From contig OZ020589.1 of assembly GCA_963971535.1 (NCBI GenBank), positions 97,588,384 through 97,652,383 of the forward strand: a DNA stretch of 64,000 bases. Reading direction: 5' to 3'. Shown here one piece after another: positions 48,277 through 59,632 of the stretch. Each line of letters begins with the position of its first letter. The stretch's first letter is position 1. Source of the stretch: Notolepis coatsorum. Lineage: Eukaryota > Chordata > Actinopteri > Aulopiformes > Paralepididae. The notes under the pieces were generated by a model, which did no database searches, had not been told where the DNA came from, and worked only from the letters and a program-made list of their open reading frames with translations. A program made the position numbers and the translations under genes.

Positions 48277-48344
48277 ATGTGTGTTTGTCGTGTGTGTGTG
48301 TGTTAGAGAGAGAGCATGTATGAGAGATCCAAAAGGACAAAGAT
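47797..48344. repeat. 274-bp tandem duplication in element D
   Basis: The block with acacattggaaagaaattga, tggccctaaacagagagtac and cagactcagcgagcacagcc occurs at about 47797-48070 and again at 48071-48344. Only a few substitutions separate the copies; the GA-rich runs at the joints differ in length. Confidence 0.9.
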
Positions 48345-48874
48345 CAACACTTAAATCCAAAGAGGGTCTATACCAGAGAAAACAAAGCAGCAAGGAGCCA
48401 ATGGCCGACATCAGCTAAATAGGCTAGCCAGGTACTGTGACACCAGGCCACACACATCTTTGGCCAACGGCCCAACGCTACCCAAGCTACACAAACGACC
48501 AAGACATTCACACACAGCACATGTCGTATCTCCAAATGTTGTGAAGTAGCATATGTTTTGCCTGGAAAAAAACATCGTTATTAACAAAACATTCGGGAGG
48601 GGAAGGAAGGAAGAGTGGGGTAATGTCATTACATTTTCATTAATCTTACCTGCACCAAGGAACGCAGGCCGCAACACAGGTCTCCACGTTGACGAAAGGC
48701 CTCTCGCTGGCGGGAAAAAAATAAGCTATGCTATGGCCGGAGCCTTGTCATGGTGCAGGCCCGACTACATCTTCTGTCAAAGATGATGTCGTAGTCAGAG
48801 TGCCAGAACCCCCTGCTATTCTCACGGCTAATGTCAATGGTCGTAGCACAAGCTAACAGCTAACTCTAGCCTAG

Positions 48875-49011
48875 GCTAACTGATAGCATCAAAGTAACGT
48901 GCGCAGCCGGCAGCTAACGTCGTAGCTAAACAGCTAACTGTTAGCCAGTTAGCTGTTTAGCTACGACGTTAGCTGCCGGCTGCGCACGTTACTTTGATGC
49001 TATCAGTTAGC
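48875..49011. repeat. Perfect palindrome, 66-bp arms, 5-bp spacer
   Basis: The arm begins gctaactgatagcatcaaag and ends cagctaactg at 48940, the spacer is ttagc, and the right arm 48946-49011 is its exact reverse complement. The related region of element A (around 13095-13195) has only one arm with divergent flanks, so the second arm is a new event in D. Confidence 0.95.
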
Positions 49012-49167
49012 CAGTTAGCTCAACCCGGCTATCGCTAACCATTAGCTAACGCACTACCACTGAAACTACAACATGAGAAAAGCAATACAGGCCCTGACAC
49101 CAGGCCACACACCGTTAGCTACTAACTCCATACTACAACAGGCTACAGCTAGTCGACCAGTTTGGCT

Positions 49168-49205
<38 letters not shown>

Positions 49206-49689
49206 ACGGCGGGAATATAATAGGTTGCATGAACTCACCATAACGCAGTATCAATGGTAAAGTTGGAAGGAGACTTTCTTGGCCCATGGTGTAATTTCTT
49301 CTGATCCATGCTGCTTTTGAAAAGACATCCACTCGCTCCTCTGAATAGCGCTGAATTAGATCCCTGTACCACGTGGGTCCGAGAAGAGCCCCGGAAACAC
49401 TATCCTAAAATCTGTAGAGCAGCAGAGCCGCAGAAACCGGAACACTGCAGTCTGCAGAGCCGCAGAGGCAGGAACCAGTCAGACACATTCTACAAACGTG
49501 TCTAATGTGAAATATATAAGCATATAAGAAAACCTTTTTTTTAGGTCTGTGATGAAAAAGGGCCTCGCGGGAAGGGGGTGTGCACTGCTCGCACACCCCC
49601 TGAGGCGGCCCTGGTTCCACCTACATGCGGAATTTGCGGATTCACGTCGATACCCTCATGTTCAGTACTTAAGATGCCTAAAGAGACAT

Positions 49690-50020
49690 GAATCGTGCGC
49701 TTTGCTTACACGGATTTTTACATCAAATTCCAGCAAGAGCACTGCTAGATGTTCGATATCTAAACAAACTATTGAAGAGAAGACCGGGACAACCTCAAAC
49801 TTCAACAGACATCTGTGGAGTGGACTCAACCTTGATGACTTGGACTCGGACTCGGAGTAGGGTAATGGGGACTCGACTCTGGCTCTTCTTTGGTGACTCG
49901 GACTTGGACTCGGACTTGAACACTGGGGACTCGAGACTGGACTCGAGATTTAGTTACTGGACTATAACACTGTCTGTATGTGAACAAGCCTTCTCTCAAG
50001 CAGCATTTCCACAAGCCAAA
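49690..50020 (+). pseudogene. hAT-type BED zinc finger relic
   Basis: The frame 49549-49860 ends SKSTARCSISKQTIEEKTGT followed by TSNFNRHL, close to the BED finger pattern Cys-X2-Cys...Thr-Ser-Asn-X2-Arg-His-Leu, with the second Cys replaced by Ser. The sequence then runs into repeated ggactcggactc. Nothing downstream resembles a transposase core. It is likely a decayed DNA transposon or a transposon-derived gene fragment. Confidence 0.4.
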
Positions 50021-50249
50021 CCCCCCCCCCCGTCCACCCTCCATCATCATATTCAACCAAAAGAGCTCCATGAAATTTTTTATAGATTCATCTCTATATA
50101 GATTCATCTTAGAATGATGTTCCTTTCGCTCTCTGTTGTAGAGTCGCCATAGTAACAGAAAAGCTCAGGGGGAAGTGAAGACATGGAGATGAGGAGATGC
50201 TGAGGTGTGTTTCCACCAGGGGAGACTGAGAGAACGGCGGGCGATTTCA

Positions 50250-50590
50250 TTTCATTTCAAACCTTTATTTAAACTCGAAAGGCAAGTGAGGTCTCCCTCA
50301 TTTATAGTCACGTCGAGTGTACATACGGAAATGAGCAAAAAGAAGCATATACAATCACACAGCATATAAAATCATAACAATAAGACAACAAGACGAGGCA
50401 AAAAGCAAGGATAAATCAATTAAAACACGTACAACTTGATTGATTGAAGGTTGGAGATCAAGGTCTTAAACTCTGCAACAGAGGGGATAATCTCAAGCTT
50501 TAAGGACTGTTGGAGTTCATTCCATGGGGACCTTAAGGACCAGCCAGTCACTAGAATGGGTTCCATAGGTTCCAAAACTCCATTCCAATA
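50250..50590 (-). mobile_element. LINE 3' end (CR1/L2 group)
   Basis: On the minus strand, ORF2 C-terminal sequence (GWSLRSPWNELQQSLKLEII, PSVAEFKTLISNLQ) precedes a 3' UTR and the terminus aggtttgaaatgaaatgaaa. The same 3' end is seen at 32880-33010. It is 5' truncated. Confidence 0.6.
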
Positions 50591-50640
50591 ATGATGTAGT
50601 ATAAGGAGGTAGCTTACCAATAATGATGTAGTATAAGGAG

Positions 50641-53290
50641 TAGTTTAAGTTTAAGTTTAAGTTTATTTGGATCCCCATTAGCCACAGCAGTGCTGCTGGG
50701 GCTATTCTTCCTGGGGTCCATAACACATAAAATACAGTTACAGACGTATACACTCACAACATTTACATGTCATACAGACAATTAAAACAACAATAAAAAC
50801 CCTTATACACTCATAACATTTACATGACATACAGACCATTAAAACAACAATAAAAACCCTTATACACTCACAACATTTACATGTCATACAGACAATTAAA
50901 ACAACAATAAAAACCCTAATCAAATTCATAATACAATATAAAAATACAAAATTATACAATATTTTAATAATATATCCCTATCAGACACATGCCTTTTCAT
51001 CCATATATACCTATCTCTTTATCAGACACATACATTTTAATTTACGTACACACTATCTATTAGGGAATGTCAATTTCTTTGGTTGAAAATGTTGTTTTAC
51101 CACGATTTTGAAACGGCATTTACTATTCTCCTGCTTAACATGTCTGGGAAGAGAGTTCCATTCCTGCATACCACGGAACATGACAGTTCGCTTCATTGCA
51201 TTCGACCTCACTTTTGGAAGTGTAAAACCTCGTGCAGAAGCATGTCTGGTGGAATGGTTGTGTCTGTCAAGACTTATTGATAAATTGTTATATAAAATTG
51301 AGGGGATCTTTGTAACAAAAATATTCCTAGTGAATACAAGGAGTGAGCAGAGTAATTTATGTTTGACAAGTAACCAAGTTAAACAACTGTGCATCGCTGC
51401 AACATTAGTTCTGTACTCACAGCGAAGCGCTATACGTGCTGCTTTGTTTTGTACCATTTGTAATTTTTTCAGTTTACTCGTCGTTACATTCGACCATACT
51501 GCAGGACAATAGTCAAGATTTGACAAAACCAGAGCTTGAATGACCTGTTTGATAGAATTTAGTGGTAACAAATGAGCACATCTTTTAACAACAGAAATCC
51601 CTCTTCCCATTTGCACTACTATATTGTTTATATGGTGTGACCATGACAATTTACTGTCTAATGTTACCCCTAGGAGTTTAGTCTCCTGGACTTGATTAAT
51701 TACCACATCACTTATCAAAAGTTTCAAGACTGGGTTCGTTCTTAGAGTATGGTTTGAACCGAAAATTATGCTACTTGTCTTTGATATGTTTAGAACTAGT
51801 TTGTTATTCTTTATCCATTCCATCACTGATTGCAACTCTGCCTTTAGGACCGTATTTAATTCATTGGCTGTTGAGGCTGATGTGTAAATCGTTGAATCAT
51901 CCGCATACATAGAAATATAGGACTTATTTAGGACAAGAGGCATGTCATTTGTAAATATGGTGTAGAGCAAAGGCCCAAGGCAACTTCCTTGGGGTACTCC
52001 ACACCTTACCGTTTTAACTTCTGAGTAACTCCCCTTAAAAAAAAACGATTTGTTTCCGGTTTGCTAAATAAGTTTGCATCCAAGATAGTGCAGATGAGGA
52101 GAAACCGTAACATTCAAGTTTTTTCAGTAAGAATTTGTGATCTATGATGTCGAATGCTGCAGTAAAATCAAGCAAGACAGCTCCAACTATTTTCTTTTTA
52201 TCTATCTCTTTCAGCCAATCATCCGTCATTTGGGTTAAAGCAGTCGCTGTTGAATGTCCTTCACGATATGCATGTTGAAAATCAGTGGTCAATGTGTTAA
52301 AAGAAAAGTAGCTTTTAATCTGTTCACTTACTATTCTTTCCATCAGTTTACTCAAAACTGGCAGTAAACTTATGGGACGACTATTAGATCCTGAGAATGG
52401 CAATTTCAAATTTTTTGGCAGTGGTATTACTTTGGCAGTTTTCCACTGTTGCGGATACAAACATTCACTAAAGGATTGATTTATAATATGACAGATAGCA
52501 GGGGCAATTAAATCAGGGACCAATTTCAGAAGTTTCCCGTCAAGACCGTCAACACCTGGTGGTTTGTTTTTAGTGGTACTTAACATATGTTCTACATTAC
52601 TTATAGTCACGCTATCAAAATTAAATTGACAATTTTTATCTTTCATTATTTTATTCTTTATTAATAAATAAGATTTTTCATTATCTATTGTTTGCATATT
52701 ATTCCTTAAATTATCTACTTTTCCAATAAAATAATTGTTAATATGATTAGCAATCTCAACTGGTTTGGTGAGGAATTTTCCTTCTGTTTCTAGAAAGGAT
52801 GGGGTAGGTTTCTTATTCCTGCCCATTATTTCATTTAGAGTATTCCATAATAATTTACTGTCATTTTTTATATAATTAAACCTATTTTCATAATACAATT
52901 TCTTCTTCTTTTTATTACATTTTGTAACAACATTTCTTAATTTACAATATACCTCCCAGTCTGATTTATAACCTGATGTATTTGCTATTAATTTAGCTCG
53001 ATTACGTTCTATCATATATTCTTTTAGTTCAGCATCCAACCATGGTGTTCTGACGCTTCTGACGGTAAACTTTCTCAATGGTGCATGTTTGTCAACAAGT
53101 GGCATAAAAATGGTATCAAATTCCCATAGAGATTTTTCAGGATCTTTTTCCCTCAACACCTTTGACCAACATAGATTTTCAACATCCTTCACAAAGCTGT
53201 CTTGATTAAACATTTTATACGATCTTTTGTAAATTATTTTAGGTCCCAGTTTTGGCATTTTAGTCTTCCTCACAATAGCAATTAAGTTAT
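50641..53290 (-). mobile_element. 5'-truncated L2-like (jockey group) LINE
   Basis: The 3' end on the minus strand reads aatggggatccaaataaact followed by (TTAAAC)n repeats at the array junction (50641-50660). ORF2 runs from about 53273 to 51053. The endonuclease is missing. The very few breaks suggest a young copy. Confidence 0.85.
51053..53273 (-). pseudogene. LINE ORF2 (linker, RT, C-terminal), one homopolymer frameshift
   Basis: Frame 1 (52035-53273, 412 codons) reads APLRKFTVRSVRTPWLDAEL, KPPGVDGLDGKLLKLVPDLI, FSGSNSRPISLLPVLSKLME, FQHAYREGHSTATALTQMTD and VGAVLLDFTAAFDIIDHKFL (motif A). It stops within a run of T's (52037-52045 on the plus strand is the A run), and frame 2 carries on. 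The bases between the frames encode a CGVPQGSCLGPLLY-type motif B. Frame 2 (51053-51970, 305 codons) has ISMYADDSTIYTS (YADD), TKLLGVTLDSKLSWSHHI and LDYCPAVWSNVTTSKLKKLQ. A single indel accounts for the break. Confidence 0.88.
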
Positions 53291-53336
53291 GGTCGCTACT
53301 TAATTGCTATTGTGAGGAAGACTAAAATGCCAAAAT
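53252..53336. repeat. Snapback palindrome at the LINE 5' end
   Basis: ttttggcattttagtcttcc...caattaagt is followed after an 11-bp spacer by its inverse acttaattgctattgtgagg...gccaaaa (arms of about 38 bp). The first arm is LINE ORF2 sequence (start of the 412-codon frame), so the second is an inverted copy made at the truncated 5' end. Confidence 0.85.
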
Positions 53337-53662
53337 GCACGATATATCGGCCGCCGATATAATATCGGCCGATATGGCCGTTTTTTTACACATCGGTATC
53401 GGTCCGATATCAAGATAGGGCCGATATTTATAAAAAAAATGTTTTGGCCTTAAATAGTTTCAAAATATCTGTCATTTCTGAAAATAAGTTACAAAAGTTT
53501 AAAAAAAATGCGTTTTGGAAAATAGCTCTTTATTTGATTATCATAAAAAAAGTGTTTTCTATACAGAGATATCGACATCGGTAAATATCGGTATCGGCCA
53601 GAACAGCAATATTAATATCGGTTATCGGTATCGGCCACAATTTTCACATCGGTGCATCACTA
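53337..53662. mobile_element. hAT MITE with (CCGATA)-type ends
   Basis: The right end, inverted, reads tagtgatgcaccgatgtg; the left begins tgcacgatatatcggccgcc. Both sides carry many ggtatcggcc/ggccgata blocks. No TSD can be read on the left because the end overlaps the snapback. About 325 bp, non-coding. Confidence 0.7.
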
Positions 53663-54124
53663 ATAAGGAGGTAGCTTACCAATAATGATGTAGTATAAGG
53701 AGGTAGCTTACCAATAATGATGTAGTATAAGGAGGTAGCTTACCAATAATGATGTAGTTAGTATAAGGAGGTAGCTTACCAATAAGGGCTTTCAAAATGA
53801 ATAAATACGATACGAATAAATCTCTGCAGTATGTAGTAAAAATGTAGCCTACGCAGAGTTGGGATGGTTACTTTATAACTGTATTCTGTTACAATGACAA
53901 ATTACCTGAAAATGTATCCAGTAACTTACTCTCAGAATCAGAATCAGAAAGGTCTTTATTGTATAGTTATAGGACAGATAATAAGATAACCAGATAAAAT
54001 AAAATGGAATATGAACTAAATTAAGATAGACGCACAATAGAATAGAATATAATTGTGAAATAAAAATAGGCCAGGGCCTGTACAACTGTAAAATAAAAAG
54101 GTGGAATAAAATAAAATGGGATAT

Positions 54125-54276
<152 letters not shown>

Positions 54277-54320
54277 AGTGTGGCTGTGTAATTAGGCTGT
54301 ATCGCTGTGTCTCTCCACAG

Positions 54321-54421
54321 TGTCCTCCCCCATGCGGTTTGTCAATCTAGAAGAACACAAGGTTCTACAGACAGCGTACATCCAGTTCTCCCTCCCAGCA
54401 GTACTAGGAAAAGCTGCATAA
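54321..54421 (+). CDS. Candidate terminal exon of the unidentified gene
   Basis: A good acceptor (gtgtctctccacag) is followed by 100 bp open to a TAA. Joined in the phase left by the 34539-34663 candidate (one base), it reads VSSPMRFVNLEEHKVLQTAY and IQFSLPAVLGKAA, then stop. There is no polyadenylation signal within 50 bp. With the two upstream candidates this gives about 118 C-terminal residues. It is not a Rac C-terminus (no CAAX box). I do not recognise the protein. Confidence 0.4.
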
Positions 54422-54526
54422 AAGTGAAGTTGAGAATGCTGGACATCTAGCCTCGTTTCCTGCTGGACACTGCTAATGAGCTGGGAAATTAACGTACAGC
54501 AATGAATGAAATGTATAGCATTTTTT

Positions 54527-54700
54527 ACATTTACATTTTGTCATTTAGCTGAACGCTTTTATCCAAAATGACTTACATGTTCTGTATGACAAGTCAGCAG
54601 GAAGTGTACAACTCTTACAGCTGAGTAACAATGTTCATCAAACAGTGCTGAAACTTGGGTGCTGCAGTGTTGAGTGCATAGTAGTAGAAGAGACATATTA
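54527..54700 (+). mobile_element. Common fish interspersed repeat (acatttacattttgtcattt)
   Basis: The block tcatttagctgaacgctttt with atccaaaatgacttacatgt is a frequent dispersed teleost element. Only its left part is preserved. It is followed at 54706 by a hAT-like gggctgtc end. Confidence 0.5.
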
Positions 54701-55079
54701 GTAGGGCTGTCTTAACCATACTTCGAAGCTTCGAAGCTTCGTGGGCATGGGATTCGAATATGAAAATAATTTTATTTTGTTTGTGTGCAAAAGCAACTCT
54801 GCCTCTCTTTGTTAATTACAACAAGCAATGCTGTTTGTTATTTAAGATGAGGTCGGACTCGGCACTGACAGATTTGTGTTCATTGTGCTGCTTTTATAAA
54901 GCCTCAAATGACGCTTACAATATTTCATGAAAGCAAAGTGTTTCGTTTGTCTAAGATTTTAAAAGGTTTCAACTTTACAGCACTGACAAAGTTTAACAAA
55001 GTGCTGTACAAGTCCCACAACATAAAAACAAAAAAAAATTATAAATAAAATAAAAATTCTAATTTATTTATTTTTTATC

Positions 55080-55354
55080 TCGACGCTTTACGCTGACGAA
55101 GCCTCTACTGTGTTGTAGTTAGTTTACGCTGATAAAGCCTATACTGTGTTGTAGTTGGTGACTTGGTGTAGTTCTGATGAAGCCTATACTGTGTTGTAGT
55201 TGGTGTAGTCAGGGGCGTAGCTGGGGGGGGGGGGGGCTTAGGATGATTCCAAGGGCCCAGCACTGGGGGGGGGGGGCAACTTTTTTTTTTTTTTTTTGCT
55301 AGACATCACTCGGGTGTATTATTGATGCTCTCATTGATACTATGTTTGTTTCTG

Positions 55355-55444
<90 letters not shown>

Positions 55445-55870
55445 TATAAAGAGAGAGAGGGGGGGCTTTGGTAGACTATTGCATTGGTCCATTCATTGAA
55501 GATGAACGCAATGTGACATCCTTTACTAGGCTCACCCACCAACAGTGCAGGTGCTGAACTGCTGATCCGAATGTATAGGTAAAAACCATATTATGCGTTT
55601 TCATCAATAAATAAATGGCCACAAAAAAATTCCGACTGCGCGCTAACGCGTGCTCGCAGTCATGGGGTTCTACAAATACATTCTTTCATGGGGCCCAGAA
55701 TCTACAGCTACGCCCCTGGGTATAGTTCTGATGAAGCCTATACTGTGTTGTAGTTGATGAAGCCTATACTGTGTTGTAGTTGGTGAAGCCTATACTGTGT
55801 TGTAGTTGATGAAGCCTATACTGTGTTGTAGTTGATGAAGCCTATACTGTGTTGTAGTTGGTGTAGTTCT
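55080..55870. repeat. Minisatellite (gatgaagcctatactgtgttgtagttg), split by a hAT
   Basis: Units of 24-37 bp occur at 55080-55209 and 55719-55870, the second part with at least five units. The gap is the hAT MITE 55210-55718. Confidence 0.9.
55210..55718. mobile_element. hAT MITE, TSD GGT(G/A)TAGT
   Basis: The ends caggggcgtagctg and cagctacgcccctg are perfectly inverted. The TSDs are ggtgtagt (55202-55209) and ggtatagt (55719-55726), one mismatch. The interior carries G runs, a T run, a (GT)40 microsatellite (55358-55437) and no coding sequence. Confidence 0.88.
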
Positions 55871-56051
55871 AGTAATGGAATGTATCTAACCTGTCCCGTT
55901 AAAAGGTAGTACTGATCTTAACCTTTTTGCGATGGTTAGATTAGCTTTTTCCCCCCTCTCTCTATTCACTTGCATATTGTATTGCAAAAAAGATACTTCA
56001 TACTTCCAGCACATAACCAAATGTGGACAAAGCAGATCCTGTATGAAATAA

Positions 56052-57500
56052 GCAGTGGTGGAAATTAACTAAGTATTTTTACTCAAGTACTGTTGTTGTG
56101 AAGGGCCAGATTAAAACTGAGAATCTACCTTTATTGTTTGATATACTTTGTATATTATTTATATATACACGGAATATCCCTTTACCTGCGTTCAAACCAG
56201 AGTAATATTCGCTCTCCTTATTGGACAGCGCCCCTAGGCGCCAGCTCGCAGGCCCCCAACGTCAGGTTCAAGACAAGTTCAGGCATGTCAGAACATTCCC
56301 GGAGACAGCGTATTGATACCAGACAAAGACTGCGGTTTGGGACTAGATAGTCACTTAAGTATATATACAGCGCAAGGTGCGCGCAGCAGTACCTTACCCC
56401 ACCTTACCCCGAGCACCTGCTTGTCCATCTAAACAAGCCAACGTAGTTCATCGTGGTGAAGTGAGCAACTCGTGCGTTGAGAACATGTGCGAATAGAATA
56501 GTAAAGTGTCAGAGTTTAATGTAGTAACGTCAAGTTCGACCTAATCTAATGTGAAGTAAATAGTCGTTCATTTATTGTATATCGTGCGGCCACGGTTCGT
56601 CGTGTTTTAGCTAGTGTACCTTAGCCAGGGTGTGTGGCCTAAATACGTCGCCCACACCCGAGGAGGCCTAGTCGGAGAACCGTTGGACATGTGCACAGGA
56701 GAACCGGCGTCGGCGATTGCAGAACCATTACTGGTTGGATTATATTGATTTGGAACGTGTTACCCGGAGAAGAGCATCGTTGATTTCCACTATCGTTTGG
56801 GATTCAATCTCGTGAGGATTGCAACTCGGGCTGGCCTCGTGGACAGAGGCTGGCTAGCTGTCATCAGTGCTATCGAGCATTTGGATTACAATTATTGCTT
56901 TGCTGCTGATCAAGGGATTTACAAGGACCGACTCCTGTACCTGGAGTCTCTTTATTCTTCATTGAATCAGACTGAGTATCCGAACATTCCTCTACCCTCC
57001 AGGCCTTACACCCCGGAGGGAACCCATTGTCTCCAGGCGGTACCAGCGTTGCCTTATATAGTTGCTATTATACGACAGGTGGTGTCAACCTAGACCCATC
57101 GTAGGATTCCTGCTATTCTTAGTGACTCATGCTATTGACTGACTTTACGCATATTCTTCGCCATACAAGCGCAACCCTAATTCTCATTCTGTAACCTAAT
57201 GTTGCATAATAATAAAATACCCTCAAATACTATTTCTTTGTCAATGCCGTGTTCTTGTGGGTGTTCACCATCTATATTTGATGTACTGTCTGGCCAGTAA
57301 TTAAAGTACATAACTAGCAGTGGTTTAATCTATCACGATCTTTAATACAGTCAGGGTTTTGTAACCCCTCAGTTACAACTGTACTTAAGTACATTTTCGA
57401 GCTACTTGTACTTTATGTGAGTATTTTCACTTTAGGGAACTTTATACTTTTACTCCACTACATTTCAAGGTAAATATTGTACTTTGTAATTTATCTGAAC
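56052..57500 (+). mobile_element. Common fish repeat (agtggtgga...actcaagtactgt) split by a solo LTR
   Basis: The left piece agcagtggtggaaattaact...actcaagtactgt and the right piece actgtacttaagtac...cactacatttcaaggtaaat are adjacent in the usual repeat. It is a widespread, non-coding teleost element. The 1.28-kb gap is the LTR at 56094-57377. Confidence 0.65.
56094..57377 (+). mobile_element. Solo LTR of an LTR retrotransposon (fossil)
   Basis: The unit starts TGTTGTGAAGG and ends CCTCAGTTACA, the TG...CA form, with 5-bp duplication actgt at 56089-56093 and 57378-57382. It contains a TATA-like aagtatatataca (56358) and a late aataataaaatac polyadenylation-type signal (57208). It has no internal coding region. 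It arose by loss of the body between two LTRs. The family could be Gypsy or BEL. The intact duplication suggests moderate age. Confidence 0.65.
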
Positions 57501-57580
57501 CTATCAGTTACTAGTTACTTTGAAGAAAAGGATTTTGCATAGAAAACATAATTTATATACTAAATAAAAAATGTATCTAT

Positions 57581-58549
57581 CTAGGTTGTCCTCGGACGGG
57601 CCCTCCATCGGTGCTTCCAGTCATCCCGATCCTCCATGCATCTGGCTAGCTCGTCGGTGCTTTCTGTTCCCACATCTCTCCTGAGTACGTCCACGTAGGT
57701 TAACGTGGGACGTCCTCGTGATCGATGCCCGTGTGTTTGTTCCCACAGTACAAGTTTGCTGGTTGGCATCTCATGGTGTCTCTGGCAGTGACCTGCCAGC
57801 CTCATTCTCCTGACTGCCACTTTATCGCTCACCTTTAGCACCCCCCCATACAAGTTTGCATTAGTGACATGCTCATCCCTGTTGATGTTGAGCACCACAC
57901 GCATCATTCTGGTGTAGCACCCATCCAAGGACTTCTGCAGGGTGGGCTTCAAGGTCCAGCATTCACTGCCATACAAAAGGACAGACTCAACTGTTGCATG
58001 AAAGAAGTTGAGCTTGATTTGACGGGGGAGGTTGGATTTCCACACACTGGTCATGCCGTTCAGAGCCCTCCACGCAAGTGCCTTCCTCACTTTAAGGTCT
58101 TGCTCGGACGAGTTGACCCACAAGCCCAGGTACTTGAAATCACTGACTTCCTTTAGAGCAGAGCCTCCTGTTGTCCTTAGAGGTGGATGATCCGGGAGGA
58201 TGTTATACATTATGACCTCGGTTTTCTTGGCATTTAGCCTGAGGCCAACCTTGGCGCACTCCGTCTCCACTCTGCACAGGAGTTCCTGTGCCTGCTCCAC
58301 CTGGTCAGAGAGCAGGCTGATGTCGTCTGCGTAGTCAAGGTCTGTTAGGACTATGGCGGGGTGTCGTCTCGATCTCCTTGGGGTTATTGTGAGACCAAGT
58401 TCCTGCTCCCGTCCATTGATGGCCTTCCTGAGCGCATAGTCGAGGACTATGACGAAAAGGATGTCAAATTCTTCACTGTTGCCGTCTGGGGTTACCACCT
58501 TGGCCCTTGTACCCGTGTGCAAAAATTTATGAAGATTATATACTTTCAC
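57581..58549 (-). pseudogene. RTE-like LINE reverse transcriptase fragment
   Basis: A 322-codon open frame reads VVTPDGNSEEFDILFVIVLD, LTDLDYADDISLLSDQVEQA (YADD box), KVGLRLNAKKTEVIMYNI, FKYLGLWVNSSEQDLKVRKA, SVLLYGSECWTLKPTLQK and RMRLAGHCQRHHEMPTSK, the C-terminal half of an RTE-type ORF2. The parallel copy at 60531-60746 keeps 13 residues (AGVMQGDTLAPFL region, an RT block) that are deleted in frame here. It is truncated at both ends. Open frame length alone does not imply function, since RT block B is damaged. Confidence 0.8.
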
Positions 58550-58639
58550 ATTTGAAGCCTGTCAACTTCAAGAGGACGTAATCAGAGCAGCATAACTGGA
58601 CCACATACCACTTTAACACAACCTTTAATCAGAGGAGCA

Positions 58640-59335
58640 TAACTGGACCACATACCACTTTATTTTTATAACTCTTTATTTTTAAATTTTTCATAAGCAT
58701 ACATTTACATTAATAATATGACAACCACCACCACAGGACAGACAGGACAAACAGGACTCACAGGACAGTACAGTGTTGTATGGTGGGGGGGGGGAGAGCT
58801 GTATTTGCTCTTAATATGTCAGGTCTGTTTTGTTTGTGTCATGGCAGTCTTTAACCTTCTGACGGCTCATATGTTGTCCATTTCGACCATCGTCTGTCGT
58901 ATGTCTCGGCCTTCATTCTCAGCAGGAATGTCATTTTTTCCATGTCGCTTATCTCCTCCACTATGCCCCTCCATGTCTCTTTGTCTGGAGCAGCTTCTTT
59001 GAGCCAGCTCCTAGTGATGGCCTTCTTACCAGCAATTGTCGTGATTTTGAACAGGTACAAGTCTTCATTGTGTATGATCTTCTCTGTGATCAAACCCAGG
59101 TATATCAGCTGGGGTTCCATGGGGAACTCATAGCTAAGAATTCTGTACATTTCCTCTCCCAAAATGGTTGCACCTTATCACATAGCCAAAATATGTGAGA
59201 GTGATTGGCATTCATCTGTCCACACTGTCTCCAGCAGGGTTGTTTTAATTGTTTACTCTTAATTTGCGGTGTGATAAAAAATCTCATCACATTTTTCCAA
59301 CCGAATTCTCTCCATCCTCTAGAGACTGAGCTAGT
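58640..59335 (-). mobile_element. L1 LINE 3' fragment (copy 1)
   Basis: On the minus strand, 59290-59105 reads CWRQCGQMNANHSHIFWLC, the L1 C-terminal Cys-His motif. After a frame break, 59162-58851 reads LSYEFPMEPQLIYLGLITEK, AGKKAITRSWLKEAAPDKET and MEKMTFLLRMKAETYDRRWS, the usual end of fish L1 ORF2. A 3' UTR follows with an A-rich tail (plus-strand tttttataactctttatttt). It is 5' truncated. Confidence 0.8.
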
Positions 59336-59356
59336 GGATGAGTGTTGTGTCTCACA

Positions 59357-59632
59357 TTAGGGGGCAGCGGTGGCCTAATGGTTAGAGAAGCGGGTTTGTG
59401 ACCGGAAGGTCGCCGGTTCGATGCCCGGGACCGGCAGGAAAAAACTGCTGCTAAAGTGCCCTTGAGCAAACCCCCAACTGCTCCAGTGGAGTTGCTCAGT
59501 GGCCAATGGTGTCAGACTGGTTGTACTGGGCAGCTCCCAGGTATGAATGGAACTGTGTGAATGTGAAGCAGGGCGTTAGCTGAAAAAGAGCATCTGTGCT
59601 CAGCGAACCTACCCTGGGTAAATAAAGGTTAA
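59357..59632 (+). mobile_element. tRNA-derived SINE (copy 1)
   Basis: The head gcagcggtggcctaatggtt with A-box block and ccggttcgatgcccggg as B box resembles a tRNA gene. The body aaagtgcccttgagcaaacc, tggccaatggtgtcagactg and the end ctgggtaaataaaggttaaa follow. It lies against an L1 fragment. Confidence 0.82.

Larger units (their letters stand above)
47596..49613. mobile_element. hAT element D, 8-bp TSD GTTCCACC, sister of element A
   Basis: The ends cagggccgcctgggag and cccctgaggcggccctg are inverted. The TSD gttccacc is at 47588-47595 and 49614-49621. In reverse orientation it matches A (12087-14347 and 10994-11054), without A's internal insertion. It contains a 274-bp direct duplication (47797-48344), the DIRS-like segment (48455-49100) and a perfect palindrome (48875-49011). 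No transposase frame. Confidence 0.9.
50591..53790. repeat. 33-bp minisatellite (aggaggtagcttaccaataatgatgtagtat), split
   Basis: One to two units lie at 50580-50641 and four more at 53660-53790. The 3.0 kb between them is an L2-like LINE plus a hAT MITE, so the array is another insertion marker. Confidence 0.85.

Noticed and set aside
50152-50185. Possible short exon after ctctctgttgtag
   Set aside because: Its phase does not fit between the candidate exons at 34539 and 54321, and it soon meets a stop.
56797-57093. 98-codon open frame
   Set aside because: It lies wholly within the solo LTR and resembles no known protein.
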